DNA of 36,806 nucleotides from Bacteroidales bacterium (GTDB lineage: Bacteria > Bacteroidota > Bacteroidia > Bacteroidales > Muribaculaceae), in NCBI GenBank assembly GCA_019416425.1, contig DXXK01000083.1, positions 1 through 36,806 on the forward strand, given 5' to 3'. The notes below the pieces were generated by a model that was given only the letters and a program-made list of their open reading frames with translations, was not told the origin of the DNA and did not search any database. This document shows positions 1 through 8,195 of the stretch, piece after piece. How positions within the stretch are numbered: position 1 is the stretch's first letter; every line of letters begins with the position of its first letter. The translations under genes were made by a program, and so were the position numbers.

Positions 1-42
1 AGATTCTTTATTAAACGTAAATTTGTTTAAACAACTTCATTG

Positions 43-75
43 CAAAGATAATTCAAAATCCTAATTTATATCGAA
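43..75 (-). promoter_or_regulatory. Leftward promoter for a gene beyond the window start
   Basis: On the minus strand, positions 50-43 read TATCTTTG, an exact match to the Bacteroidetes -7 consensus TAnnTTTG. A TTCG at 75-72 lies 21 bp upstream, a near match to the -33 element TTTG. The first copy of the 42-bp repeat (from 67) overlaps this -33 region, so a protein bound there could block the promoter. The gene driven would start left of position 1 and cannot be seen. Confidence 0.5.
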
Positions 76-203
76 TCAAACAACATATTTTTATCAAAAA
101 TGATTCAGTATACCGAATCAAACACCTTATATGCAACAAAAGAGATTCGGTATACCGAATCTCTTTTGTGTTTTAACGCGTAGATGTCTCGATATACCCA
201 ACC
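67..203. repeat. Four palindromic motifs phased at exactly 42 bp
   Basis: The motif TATACCGAATC or a variant begins at 67 (TATATCGAATC), 109 (exact), 151 (exact) and 193 (TATACCCAACC), so each step is exactly 42 bp, about four helical turns. The 42-mers at 67 and 109 match at about 32 of 42 positions by eye, so part of this is a diverged tandem duplication. Palindromes are centred at 110.5 (GATTCAGTA/TACCGAATC, one mismatch) and 152.5 (perfect); the outer two are weak. The layout suits cooperative binding by a repressor or activator of the leftward gene beyond the window. It is not a CRISPR array, because the spacers are themselves partly repeated and copies are few. Confidence 0.6.
136..169. 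terminator. 34-bp perfect palindrome, possible terminator or operator
   Basis: Positions 136-152 and 153-169 are perfect reverse complements (17 bp arms), with the centre GATTCGGTATACCGAATC. It lies 54 bp past the stop of the leftward peptidase gene. The minus-strand transcript would fold into a hairpin whose right arm ends in UUUUGUUG, so it could act as a terminator for the long leftward operon. It is also the third copy of the 42-bp-phased motif, so it may equally be a protein-binding site. The two roles cannot be separated from sequence. Confidence 0.45.
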
Positions 204-222
204 GTTTTCGAGCGCCTGACTA

Positions 223-1605
223 TTATTTGATCTTGATTGAGTAGGGATACTGGGGATCGCCGGGATTTTCGGGACCGTCTATGTTACGCATATGCTCGGT
301 CGGAGCACCCATGACCACAAGCCATAGTTTGGCTGTGTCGCCATTGTTCCTGAAGGTAAGGAAACCTTTCGATGCCGAGTGCATGTCTCCGTAATGAGCG
401 TTGCCATCCTTGTCGATGGCTATAAAGCCATAGCGCCATCCGGCATGCTTGCGGTTCGTGGTGATGTATCCCTTCTGACCGGCCTCGCCACGGAAGTCGA
501 TACTGACGCTCTTGCCGGAAGCGGGAACCTCAACTGGTATTACATTGAATCCATAGTTCTCGGGTGCGTTCTCCTTGGCAACTCGTTTCCAACCGTTTCC
601 GGCATCGACAAGCTTTGTATGCCATATGTCGGTGTAGCCTCGTGTGTATTCACGCACGCGGTCGATGTCCCAGTTGACGAGACGACAATAGATTTCGAAC
701 ATCTCGTCGTTGAATGCCTTCTGGTCCATGTTGTTCAGGCGCATGTAGGTCATGGCAGGATCCTCGCCGACCTTGCCCTGGCGGAACAGCTCGGCAATGA
801 ACGGACGGCCATGCTTCTCGCCCCAGATTTCCAGCACGTAGGGCGAGTGGTAGATGTTGTCGATGTGCAGGAACGCCTTATGTGTCAGGTCGGCGAACGC
901 ATCGAGATGGAAGCGCTCGTCCTTCTGCCATTCCGGATTGACCTGCCACAGCATCCACTGTGACGCCATCTCGAACATTCCGGCGCCGCCCCAGGCCTCG
1001 CCCTCGCTGTCGCAGCTGATCTGAAGCTGGAAACTGTGTCCCAGCTCATGAGCGATGCAGTTCAGGTTCTGGTCCTGCACACGGTTCGGCGCGATCCACA
1101 ACGCTCCGATCTGACCGTCGTAGTCACCGCCGTAAGCCGTCCCTTCGAGCGAGTAGTCCAGCATGACCATCATCTTGTACTTATCCGCCTTTGTCCCGGG
1201 TTTGACAAACGCCAGGTCCTTGTAGAAGAAATCGTAGAAATGCTGGAGCTTGGCCATCAGGTTGGCCAGGTCAACCTTCATGTTGTGGCCGTCCAGGTCC
1301 GGAGCCTTGGTGATGTCCGGCCCGAATTCCTTGGCCCAGAACAGCGCCACATCCGGGGTGCTGACCATCCGCTTGTAGCTCCACTTGCTTTCCGGATTGT
1401 TCAGGTCCATCTTTCGCAGGTCCGCCGGCACATATATAGCCTTCTCCTGGAATGTAACCACAGGGATGTCGGTATTCACCGGATACGATTCATCGGGATT
1501 CAGCGCTATGGCCCCTGACTTGGACGGGTCGTTGTCCTGTGCCATGCACAACGATGCCGAGGCCATCAGCAACGAGAGGGGAAGGATTCGGATGATATTC
1601 TTCAT
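223..1605 (-). CDS. Secreted putative zinc metallopeptidase, DUF6055-like
   Basis: A 460-residue exported protein. Residues 1-22 form a signal peptide ending CMA before QDN. There is no canonical lipobox, because Leu precedes the Cys, so a soluble product is expected. The core carries HELGHSFQ (HELGH at 186-190), the HExxH zinc motif of metallopeptidases. Glu212, 22 residues later in a MFEMASQW segment, is a plausible third zinc ligand, since the larger paralogue at 1716-4046 conserves the same E-x2-A-x-QW pattern. The two share the whole catalytic region, but this one lacks the BACON and DUF4859 domains. The assignment to DUF6055 is from memory of the family and peptidase activity is inferred. 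It is the last gene of the leftward utilisation operon, 110 bp below its paralogue. It might cleave the protein part of a glycoprotein substrate. A non-catalytic binding role is the alternative. Confidence 0.72.
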   Translation of the reverse strand: MKNIIRILPLSLLMASASLCMAQDNDPSKSGAIALNPDESYPVNTDIPVVTFQEKAIYVPADLRKMDLNNPESKWSYKRMVSTPDVALFWAKEFGPDITKAPDLDGHNMKVDLANLMAKLQHFYDFFYKDLAFVKPGTKADKYKMMVMLDYSLEGTAYGGDYDGQIGALWIAPNRVQDQNLNCIAHELGHSFQLQISCDSEGEAWGGAGMFEMASQWMLWQVNPEWQKDERFHLDAFADLTHKAFLHIDNIYHSPYVLEIWGEKHGRPFIAELFRQGKVGEDPAMTYMRLNNMDQKAFNDEMFEIYCRLVNWDIDRVREYTRGYTDIWHTKLVDAGNGWKRVAKENAPENYGFNVIPVEVPASGKSVSIDFRGEAGQKGYITTNRKHAGWRYGFIAIDKDGNAHYGDMHSASKGFLTFRNNGDTAKLWLVVMGAPTEHMRNIDGPENPGDPQYPYSIKIK

Positions 1606-1715
1606 GAGGTTGGGATTTAGGTTCTGACGCCATTCCGCGGGATGGCGATGTTGTCTTGTTGTGAGACGCGTCCCCGCAAGGAGGCGCGTCCCTATTAATG
1701 GAATGTACAGGGTAT
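1606..1715 (-). other. Intergenic spacer with a short hairpin
   Basis: This 110-bp gap between the two peptidase-like genes is the longest inside the leftward operon. It holds an inverted repeat at 1628-1647 (CGCCATTCC against a GGATGGCG-like arm) and two GC-rich copies of a G[AG]CGCGTCC motif near 1655-1692. I see no T-tract that would make a terminator and no clear promoter box. It may be an RNA-processing or stabilising hairpin. Confidence 0.3.
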
Positions 1716-4046
1716 TCAGAATTTCTTCATCTTCGAGTACTTGATGCGCGGTTTCTGCGCCTTCTGCACATAGAAGTTGTAGTTGACCTTGATGTTTACG
1801 GTTTTCTCTACACCACCCTTGGTGTAGATGTATACAGGACGCAGTGTCCAGGTCTCTCCGTCAGCTCCCACGCCGTCTTTGGCTCCAAGCGAGATATTGA
1901 CACCGCTCATCTCATAGTATATCTGGGCCTGGCTGTACTCTGCGACATCGCCCTTGGAATTAACCCAGTAGCCATCGTTAGCAGTAGGATTGCCGTTAAG
2001 CTTGCCGTCGGAATCCAGGTTGAACACGGCGATCTTGCCCTCGGCCTTCTCTACCGCAGTTCCGACATGAGGTACGTTCATCAGGCCGGACAGCTCTCCG
2101 AACTGTACCCCGAGGAAGTCGCACATCTCGTTCGACATCAGGTTGAGAGTCCCTACCACCCAGTTCTGGTGATTCACGTTCACCGGCAGGTTGTAGGTTA
2201 CGTTCATGGTGTTGGCATCGACCTTCTCGTAGACGGGAAGGCTGGGCTCGGTGTAACCGTATACGTCAGTGCCTTCGAATGTCACGGTGTAGGGCCACTG
2301 CTCGTCGTTCAGTTCATTGTCGTCCCATGCCACGCGGTTGTAGGTGTCAGGAGCGCCCATGATCACGAAGTATAGCTCCTTGGCACCGGCCGGAACCTTA
2401 TACGATGCCGTACTGTTGGCGCCCTTGGTCATGGGCGAGTAGACGGGTTTGCCGTCAACTATGGCCACATAACCGAAACGAAAGTTCGTCGTGGTGTTGG
2501 ACTGGGTATTGTAGTTGCGTGTCACATTCACGACACCACCGTCGCCGTTCAGCACGGAGCCTGCGTCCTTGGCTGCCAGGGCGCTCCCGGATGCCAGTGC
2601 CTTGACATTGGCCTTGACTGTCGTGCCGGCGGCGTCCGTCAGGCGGATCACGTTGAAACCTGTGGTTCCGGGAGTCGACTTGTATCCTACCTGATAGGTA
2701 CTGCCCTCTATGCGGTACAGGTCCGTGGAATAGTCTCCCTTGGCCTCGGCAGTGGCGTATTCACGGACACCGTCCAGGTCATAGTAGACCATGTGCGCTG
2801 CATACTGATAGAGCTCGTCGTAGGTCTTCTGCATGTCGTTTCCGTTGTACAGGCGGGTATAGGTCTCGATGGGATCCTCGGGGAACGCGGACTCGCGCCA
2901 GATACGTCCGTAGGTCTCGATGCCGTGACGGGCAACCCAGTCGGACTGCAGCCAGTAGGAGGCGTAACGCATCCATTCGTGGTAGAAGATTCGGTGGCAG
3001 TTGGCCTTCCATGTAGCTAAGTGGTAGCCGAACTGTTCCTCGGGATAGTCGCGCTGGGCCTGCCACTGCGCGCACTGCTCCCAGTAGGAGCATCCTGCCG
3101 AACCGTCGGCGTTGAAACCGTAGCGGAATCCATGTCTCATATCGTCGGGAGAACCCTGCTTAACCTTGTCGCAATATACCTGATACTGGAATGAGTGTCC
3201 GATTTCGTGCGCGATGGTCGAGCCAACAGGCTGACATGTTGAGGGATTCACCCACAGGGCGCCGATCACGTTGTCATAGCCCGAGCCGGTGGCCAGCCAT
3301 TCATCCTGGTACAGCAGATAGATCTGCATCTTGTAATCGTCCAGATACGACTTGCCCTGGCCTACTGTGGCCATCTTCAGTTTGTTGACATTGGTGTCGT
3401 AGAACTTCTCGGCCTTTGCCAGCAGGTCGTCGATATCGACGCGCATTGCGGCGGGTACGATTGAGGCATTGGGATCGTCGCCGAAGTCAGCACCCCAGAA
3501 TACGAAGAAGTGCTCCGAGGATTTGTAGCGGGCAAAGCTGAAGTTGGAGCCGCTGTACAGGATGCCCTGGCCATGCTCCGAGTTGGGGAAGAACTTGTCA
3601 TAGTCGGGAATGGTGGCAGGATCGATGTAGCTGCTCTCGCCCTGTCCGATCTCGGGAAGCGTTCCGCCGAACTCAGGTTGCTGAACGGTGAACAGAACCT
3701 TCTCCTCGCCGGAGATCAGGTTGAAGATGGCGCCACGGGCCTCCGTGCCGTAGTTGCACGCCACGTTGACCTTGACAACGTTCTGTCCGCGTCGGCCGGC
3801 AGTGGGGGAGAATGTCACCCAGTCCACGCCTGGCTCGACCTCGATGCGCCAGTTGCCCTTGGCCTTGAACGTGATGGACTGCGAGTCGTTGCCGTAGGTG
3901 AACGGCAGTGTGGTTTGCTCAGGAACCTCGATGAAGCCTGTCTCGTTGATGTTGTAGATCACATCATCGTCGTTACAGGAGGTCACAGCCGCACCCATGC
4001 CCAGTATGACTAAGGCCAGCATCGACTTTAATATTGTCTTTCTCAT
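1716..4046 (-). CDS. Surface lipoprotein: BACON, metallopeptidase-like, DUF4859
   Basis: I start it at the ATG at 4046, giving 776 residues. The in-frame ATG at 4073 adds nine residues before an otherwise typical lipoprotein signal (MRKTILKSM, then AVTSC with Cys24). Aspartates after the Cys suit surface export in Bacteroidetes. Domains in order: BACON at about 41-126, often a spacer or glycan-proximal module; a DUF6055-like catalytic domain with HEIGHSFQ (HEIGH at 280-284) and possible third ligand Glu323 in YWEQCAQW; and a C-terminal DUF4859-like sandwich at about 615-765. The metallopeptidase and DUF4859 modules link it to the 460-residue protein downstream and to the two lipoproteins upstream. 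Its likely role is surface cleavage of the peptide part of the substrate. The zinc motif is seen; peptidase activity is inferred. Confidence 0.75.
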   Translation of the reverse strand: MRKTILKSMLALVILGMGAAVTSCNDDDVIYNINETGFIEVPEQTTLPFTYGNDSQSITFKAKGNWRIEVEPGVDWVTFSPTAGRRGQNVVKVNVACNYGTEARGAIFNLISGEEKVLFTVQQPEFGGTLPEIGQGESSYIDPATIPDYDKFFPNSEHGQGILYSGSNFSFARYKSSEHFFVFWGADFGDDPNASIVPAAMRVDIDDLLAKAEKFYDTNVNKLKMATVGQGKSYLDDYKMQIYLLYQDEWLATGSGYDNVIGALWVNPSTCQPVGSTIAHEIGHSFQYQVYCDKVKQGSPDDMRHGFRYGFNADGSAGCSYWEQCAQWQAQRDYPEEQFGYHLATWKANCHRIFYHEWMRYASYWLQSDWVARHGIETYGRIWRESAFPEDPIETYTRLYNGNDMQKTYDELYQYAAHMVYYDLDGVREYATAEAKGDYSTDLYRIEGSTYQVGYKSTPGTTGFNVIRLTDAAGTTVKANVKALASGSALAAKDAGSVLNGDGGVVNVTRNYNTQSNTTTNFRFGYVAIVDGKPVYSPMTKGANSTASYKVPAGAKELYFVIMGAPDTYNRVAWDDNELNDEQWPYTVTFEGTDVYGYTEPSLPVYEKVDANTMNVTYNLPVNVNHQNWVVGTLNLMSNEMCDFLGVQFGELSGLMNVPHVGTAVEKAEGKIAVFNLDSDGKLNGNPTANDGYWVNSKGDVAEYSQAQIYYEMSGVNISLGAKDGVGADGETWTLRPVYIYTKGGVEKTVNIKVNYNFYVQKAQKPRIKYSKMKKF

Positions 4047-4129
4047 TTCGATTCTGATTTGTGCGTTCCGCAAAGGCTCCTCGCCATCGCGGAACGCCGA
4101 ATATGATTTACTTTCTGCTTACCTCTGGG

Positions 4130-5389
4130 TTATTCCGCGGGTTCTTCCACAGGATCACCGATCTTGATGCTGACATTGAACATCACTACCTTGCCGTTGT
4201 AGAACAGGCCTACCTTGCAAGTGCCCTCGATGTTGGAGACACCCGGCATCGTTCCGACCGCGAAGGATGTGACATCTTCGGGTGCTGCCTCCTCATCATC
4301 GCCATGATACTCGATGAACCATCCGGCGGTATCACCCCATGAGCCGACGGCACCGGTCTTATCATACCAGTAACCATTATTTCCGGTGTAGGGGATGAAC
4401 TTGCCGTCAGCGTCATAAGCCACGATCTTGGTCAGGGCAGGTGACGAGCAGCCCAACGCCGCCTTGACAGCATCGGCGTCGAACGGAACTTTGACGGCCG
4501 CATATCCTACAGCAGGTATGTCAATGGGGAGGTCGAAGGTCTCGACAATCTCGCCTTCAAGACTTACTGCCGGGAAGACAACATTGATGCGGAACAGACA
4601 GTATTTGCTGTGGTCGTTAGCGAACGTGAAGCCGAAGTTCAGGGTGTACTCAGCATTGTCGGGAACACCGGGGGCACGGCCAACGACAAACCGGGCGCTA
4701 CCGTCCTCGCTGGGAACTTCCAGGAAGAGGGTGTTGGCGGGATATTCTCCGGAGGTCCAGCCCGCTACATTCAGGTTTGAGTCGAACCATGCGCCGCAAC
4801 GGGTTCCTGCTGTACCGCCCTCTACCCATTTGTTGTTCTTGTCGACTACGAATAACTCCAGGTTGCCTTCCTGACCGACGCCGTTGGCGAATTCCTCGAC
4901 GGTGAGGCCTAAGTTGCCATAAATAGCTTCGGCAAAATCGGCGACATCTATGGTTCCGGTGTTCCAGTCGAAGGAGTCGATTGAGAGGTCGCTCTCGCAG
5001 ACAGCTACCTTGGAGTCATCGGTACAACCGGCCTGGATCACCTCGACCAGACCCTTCTTGTCACCGCAGGTCACCTCGACCTGTCCGGTACGGGGCAGAC
5101 GGTAGGGGTTGGGTTCGAACAGTAGATATGCGCGGCAGTCGCCGGCATCGCCGCTGTTGGGGTCTACCTTGATCCATCCGGCCAACGGCGTGGCCTTCCA
5201 TTCGCCGTTGGCGGCGAACTGCACGTAGCCCTCGGTCTCGTCCCAGGTGATATTGAGCGAGACGGTCTCCATGTTGAATTCTGTAGGCAGCTGGACAGTC
5301 GGCTCGTCGTCATCGTCGCAAGCCGTCAGCATCGGCATCGACACGAGGGCTGAAGCCGCCAGCAGCCAGTATTTCATTATATTTTTCAT
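4130..5389 (-). CDS. Surface lipoprotein with BACON and two DUF4859-like domains
   Basis: A 419-residue lipoprotein. The signal runs MKNIMKYWLL to LTAC with lipidated Cys24, followed by DDDDEP, an acidic stretch that favours surface display. Residues about 35-122 form a BACON domain (alternating strands, NGEWKATPLAGWIKVDP core). Two DUF4859-like beta domains follow, about 155-275 and 280-410, each with a FxxxLxCS or GLTVEEF-type helix and a W(F/Y)D or GYWYD motif. No catalytic motif is visible. Its place just below susC, susD and another DUF4859 lipoprotein is where SusE/SusF-type surface glycan-binding proteins sit, so carbohydrate binding is the best guess. A later ATG at 5377 (Met5) would also leave a workable signal. 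Confidence 0.7.
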   Translation of the reverse strand: MKNIMKYWLLAASALVSMPMLTACDDDDEPTVQLPTEFNMETVSLNITWDETEGYVQFAANGEWKATPLAGWIKVDPNSGDAGDCRAYLLFEPNPYRLPRTGQVEVTCGDKKGLVEVIQAGCTDDSKVAVCESDLSIDSFDWNTGTIDVADFAEAIYGNLGLTVEEFANGVGQEGNLELFVVDKNNKWVEGGTAGTRCGAWFDSNLNVAGWTSGEYPANTLFLEVPSEDGSARFVVGRAPGVPDNAEYTLNFGFTFANDHSKYCLFRINVVFPAVSLEGEIVETFDLPIDIPAVGYAAVKVPFDADAVKAALGCSSPALTKIVAYDADGKFIPYTGNNGYWYDKTGAVGSWGDTAGWFIEYHGDDEEAAPEDVTSFAVGTMPGVSNIEGTCKVGLFYNGKVVMFNVSIKIGDPVEEPAE

Positions 5390-5445
5390 GACTTTCTCTT
5401 TGTTTGGGTGTCCCGGCGGAGGTCTTGGCCTCCGCCGGATTCATA

Positions 5446-6489
5446 TTAATCAAATGTCACAGCAACGATGAACTGGATGAAGTTCTCGGGATTGTCGACT
5501 GATACGAACTCGAAGATCAGTTTTACCTGCGTGCCTGTAGGAGTAAGGGAAGAAGCGTCGGCATTTCCTAATTTATAGAGGCCGTCGCCACCATATTCCA
5601 GATACATCAGGTTGGCTGGATATCCAGCTCCGTTCCATCCGCATATCTGCATGTCGGGATTGATCCAGTAGCCATATGCTCCCGATGTATAATCGGGACG
5701 CGATCCATCTTCTTTGGTTATGCGGTTGCCATCGGCATCGCACAGGTAGACGTCAATCTTGTCGTTCTCCAGGGCATCGATCACCTCGGCGGCGCTCAGG
5801 CCCATTGCCAGGCTGAAGTTCTCGTTGAAGTCCTTGAGCTTGATGGAGTAGTAGCCGTATCCCTCACCCGGTACGTTGGCGGAAAGGACAATCTTGCTCG
5901 GGTCGGTGACGGATGCCGTCACGGAGAAACGTACGTAATCGTCAAGGGCGCTGTTCTTCTTCTCGGCGAAGCCGAAGTCCATGTTGACCATCGTACCGAT
6001 GGCGGGAGTGCCTACGGCCTTGATCTCGATACGCTTTTTGGCCGTATCCAATGTCATTACGAAGTCAGGTGTCACAGGTTGTACCGTCTCGCCGAATCCT
6101 TCGGCCGACAATGGACCATTGGATGTATAGCCCCAGCTGTATTCTCCTATTGAGGGAGCGGTCATATTCCATACCTGCCGGGCCGTGTTAATGGGGTAGA
6201 ACACCACATCGCCGTTTGCCAGAGCGGCAAGGGTCTCGTCTACGGTCATGTTCAGGTTCTTGTGGAAGCATGAGGCGTAATCCTTCAGGTTGATATACTG
6301 CGGCTGGTCGATCTTAGCCAGCTGGAACACCATCTCCATCGCGTTCGTGGCCGCGGGATTGCTGCGCAGGTATGGAGCCTCGCCCTCGGCGTACTCGTGC
6401 TTGTCGCAGGCATCGTTCGGCTCGTCGGTGTTGCAGCTTGCCATGGTCAGAGCAAGCACCGAGGCCAGTAATATATATGATGTTTTCAT
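5446..6489 (-). CDS. DUF4859-type surface lipoprotein, candidate glycan-binding protein
   Basis: A 347-residue lipoprotein with lipobox TMASC (Cys19) and acidic residues after it. It has two repeats resembling DUF4859, about 45-190 and 205-345. The second contains YGYWINPDMQICGW, matching the GYWYDKTG and GYWVNSKG segments of its neighbours. It is the first gene below susD, the usual place of SusE-like proteins. I see no catalytic residues. It probably binds the imported glycan or glycopeptide at the cell surface. It lacks the BACON spacer of the next gene, so it may sit closer to the membrane. The spacing of 56 bp to the next gene and 29 bp from susD indicates one transcript. Confidence 0.68.
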   Translation of the reverse strand: MKTSYILLASVLALTMASCNTDEPNDACDKHEYAEGEAPYLRSNPAATNAMEMVFQLAKIDQPQYINLKDYASCFHKNLNMTVDETLAALANGDVVFYPINTARQVWNMTAPSIGEYSWGYTSNGPLSAEGFGETVQPVTPDFVMTLDTAKKRIEIKAVGTPAIGTMVNMDFGFAEKKNSALDDYVRFSVTASVTDPSKIVLSANVPGEGYGYYSIKLKDFNENFSLAMGLSAAEVIDALENDKIDVYLCDADGNRITKEDGSRPDYTSGAYGYWINPDMQICGWNGAGYPANLMYLEYGGDGLYKLGNADASSLTPTGTQVKLIFEFVSVDNPENFIQFIVAVTFD

Positions 6490-6518
6490 TTCAAATCCTC
6501 TTTATTCGATTCTCTATA

Positions 6519-8183
6519 TTATCCGGCGTAACCGGGGTTCTGCTTCAGGTTGGGGTTGCCGTCCAAAGCGGTCTTGGGGATGGGGAACACATCGTAATGA
6601 CGGTCGGCGGGGTCGGTCATGGCGTCCTTGCAGAACCAGGACTTCCCGTTCCATACGTTGAAACCGCTGTTGGTCATGAAGCGGATCAGGTCCTGACGAC
6701 GATGACCCTCGGCCAGGAACTCCCATGCCAGCTCGTCGAGCAGACCACCAAGCTGGATGTCGGCGCCACCCTCGTGGGTGATGATCCAGTTGTCGGGCTG
6801 GTCCATCTCGGCCTTGTTCTCGCGGTGACCGTAGTCATAGCAGCTGCCGCCACGGAGCTGGGCAACGGTGCGGATGGCCTTGGAGGGATTGCTAGCGAAG
6901 TTGCGCTGACGGACCTGTGTCACGAGCGTAGCAGCCACATCGGCTCCCTCGCCGTTGTAGGAACCCGTAATACGCAGCAGGCACTCGGCCTTCATCAGCA
7001 GTACATCGGCATAGCGGAAGATTACCTGGTCGTCGAAGGTTGTACCCTTGTCACCGCCCAGGATCTCGTACTTCACCAGACGTTCTCCTTCCTGCTCGTA
7101 GCAGCCGGGTACGTCGATGGAGCGGAGCTCATGGGTATAATTCAGTTGTACGCCGTCGATGTAGATGGGATTACCGTCCTTGTCGAACTGCGGACCGGAG
7201 ATCCAGCAGTCGCGGTAGCGCTGGTCGTCAACGTCGTAGGTCTCGATGAACTGAGGATGGGCACCCCCTCCGGAAGTGGCCCAGCCGTTGAAGCCCCATG
7301 TGGCACGGCCGGCGTTGCACATCCACAAGTTGGCGTAGTAGTTTCCGTAGGCGTACTTCTCCTCGTAGGGGATGCCGAAGATGATTTCGGGCGAGCTTGC
7401 AATGCTCTCGCGGAAGTTGTCCTTGTAGTTCGGAGCCAGGGCATAACCCATATCCATGATCTTGTTCAGTTCGTCGATGCAGAGCTTGTAGTATGTCTCG
7501 CCGTCGCCGCCCAGCCATGCGTCATGGTTGATGTACATCTTGGCCAGCAGCATGTTGACGGTAGCGTTGTTCATACGTCCCAGCTCCTTCATGTCACCGA
7601 ACTTGCCTTCGATGTCCTTCAGTTCGGAAACGATGAAATCGAACACTTCCTGAGGCTCGGCCTGTGTGGGCAGCCAGCCTGAGTCGTGTAGCTCGCCCTT
7701 GTCCAGCGGGATATTACGGAACAGGTCGAACAGGAAATAGTAGTAGAGGGCGCGGTAGCCGCGGAGCTCGGCCGAGGCGTCCTCGGATGCTGCGATACCC
7801 GGGTCGCGAAGCAGTGTGTTGCAGGCGTTCACGCCGGCATACGCGCGGTCCCACGCGGTCTCGAAGAAACCGATCTGGCTGTGGAACTCATGCTTGTGTG
7901 TGGGGACATAGAGGTCACCCCAGCCGATACCGATACGGTAGGGCACGCACCACAGGTCGGAGGCCATGTCGGCCAGGTCCGTGAAGCCGAACCATCCCCA
8001 GATGAAGTCACGGAGTGAATTATAGACAGGATAGAAGAGTGCGGCACGCTCCGATTCAGAGAACTCATGGCCCTCGCCTACTACAACGTCGTAGGGGTGC
8101 TCGTCCAGGTCGGTACATGCGGCGGTGGTGCCGAGCATGGCTACTCCCGCCATTGACAGTATGATTGTTTTAAATGCTTTCAT
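6519..8183 (-). CDS. SusD/RagB-family outer-membrane lipoprotein
   Basis: A 554-residue SusD homologue. It has a lipoprotein signal ending TTAAC (Cys23), then TDLDEHPYD. The N-terminal helical part (about 70-210) contains the TPR-like AELRGYRALYYYFLFDLF segment typical of SusD. The C-terminal part ends with a FPIPKTALDGNPNLKQNPGY sequence, a hallmark of the family. SusD proteins form a hinged lid on the SusC channel and deliver oligosaccharides to it. Only 12 bp separate this gene from susC upstream, so the two are co-translated as usual. The ligand cannot be read from the sequence. The enzymes around it suggest arabinose- and galactose-containing oligosaccharides, possibly glycopeptides. Confidence 0.93.
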   Translation of the reverse strand: MKAFKTIILSMAGVAMLGTTAACTDLDEHPYDVVVGEGHEFSESERAALFYPVYNSLRDFIWGWFGFTDLADMASDLWCVPYRIGIGWGDLYVPTHKHEFHSQIGFFETAWDRAYAGVNACNTLLRDPGIAASEDASAELRGYRALYYYFLFDLFRNIPLDKGELHDSGWLPTQAEPQEVFDFIVSELKDIEGKFGDMKELGRMNNATVNMLLAKMYINHDAWLGGDGETYYKLCIDELNKIMDMGYALAPNYKDNFRESIASSPEIIFGIPYEEKYAYGNYYANLWMCNAGRATWGFNGWATSGGGAHPQFIETYDVDDQRYRDCWISGPQFDKDGNPIYIDGVQLNYTHELRSIDVPGCYEQEGERLVKYEILGGDKGTTFDDQVIFRYADVLLMKAECLLRITGSYNGEGADVAATLVTQVRQRNFASNPSKAIRTVAQLRGGSCYDYGHRENKAEMDQPDNWIITHEGGADIQLGGLLDELAWEFLAEGHRRQDLIRFMTNSGFNVWNGKSWFCKDAMTDPADRHYDVFPIPKTALDGNPNLKQNPGYAG

Positions 8184-8195
8184 GATGAGATAGTT

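Noticed and set aside
67..203. CRISPR array or insertion-sequence ends
   Set aside because: Only four degenerate copies, with spacers that are partly repeated; no cas genes; no transposase nor target duplication.
4047..4073. Upstream ATG for the BACON-peptidase lipoprotein
   Set aside because: It adds a polar stretch (MRNAQIRIE) before a standard lipoprotein signal that begins at the next Met.
6372..7682. 436-residue open frame on the plus strand
   Set aside because: It lies wholly antisense to the clear SusD gene and has a skewed, Val-rich composition from reading the opposite strand. No domain is recognisable.
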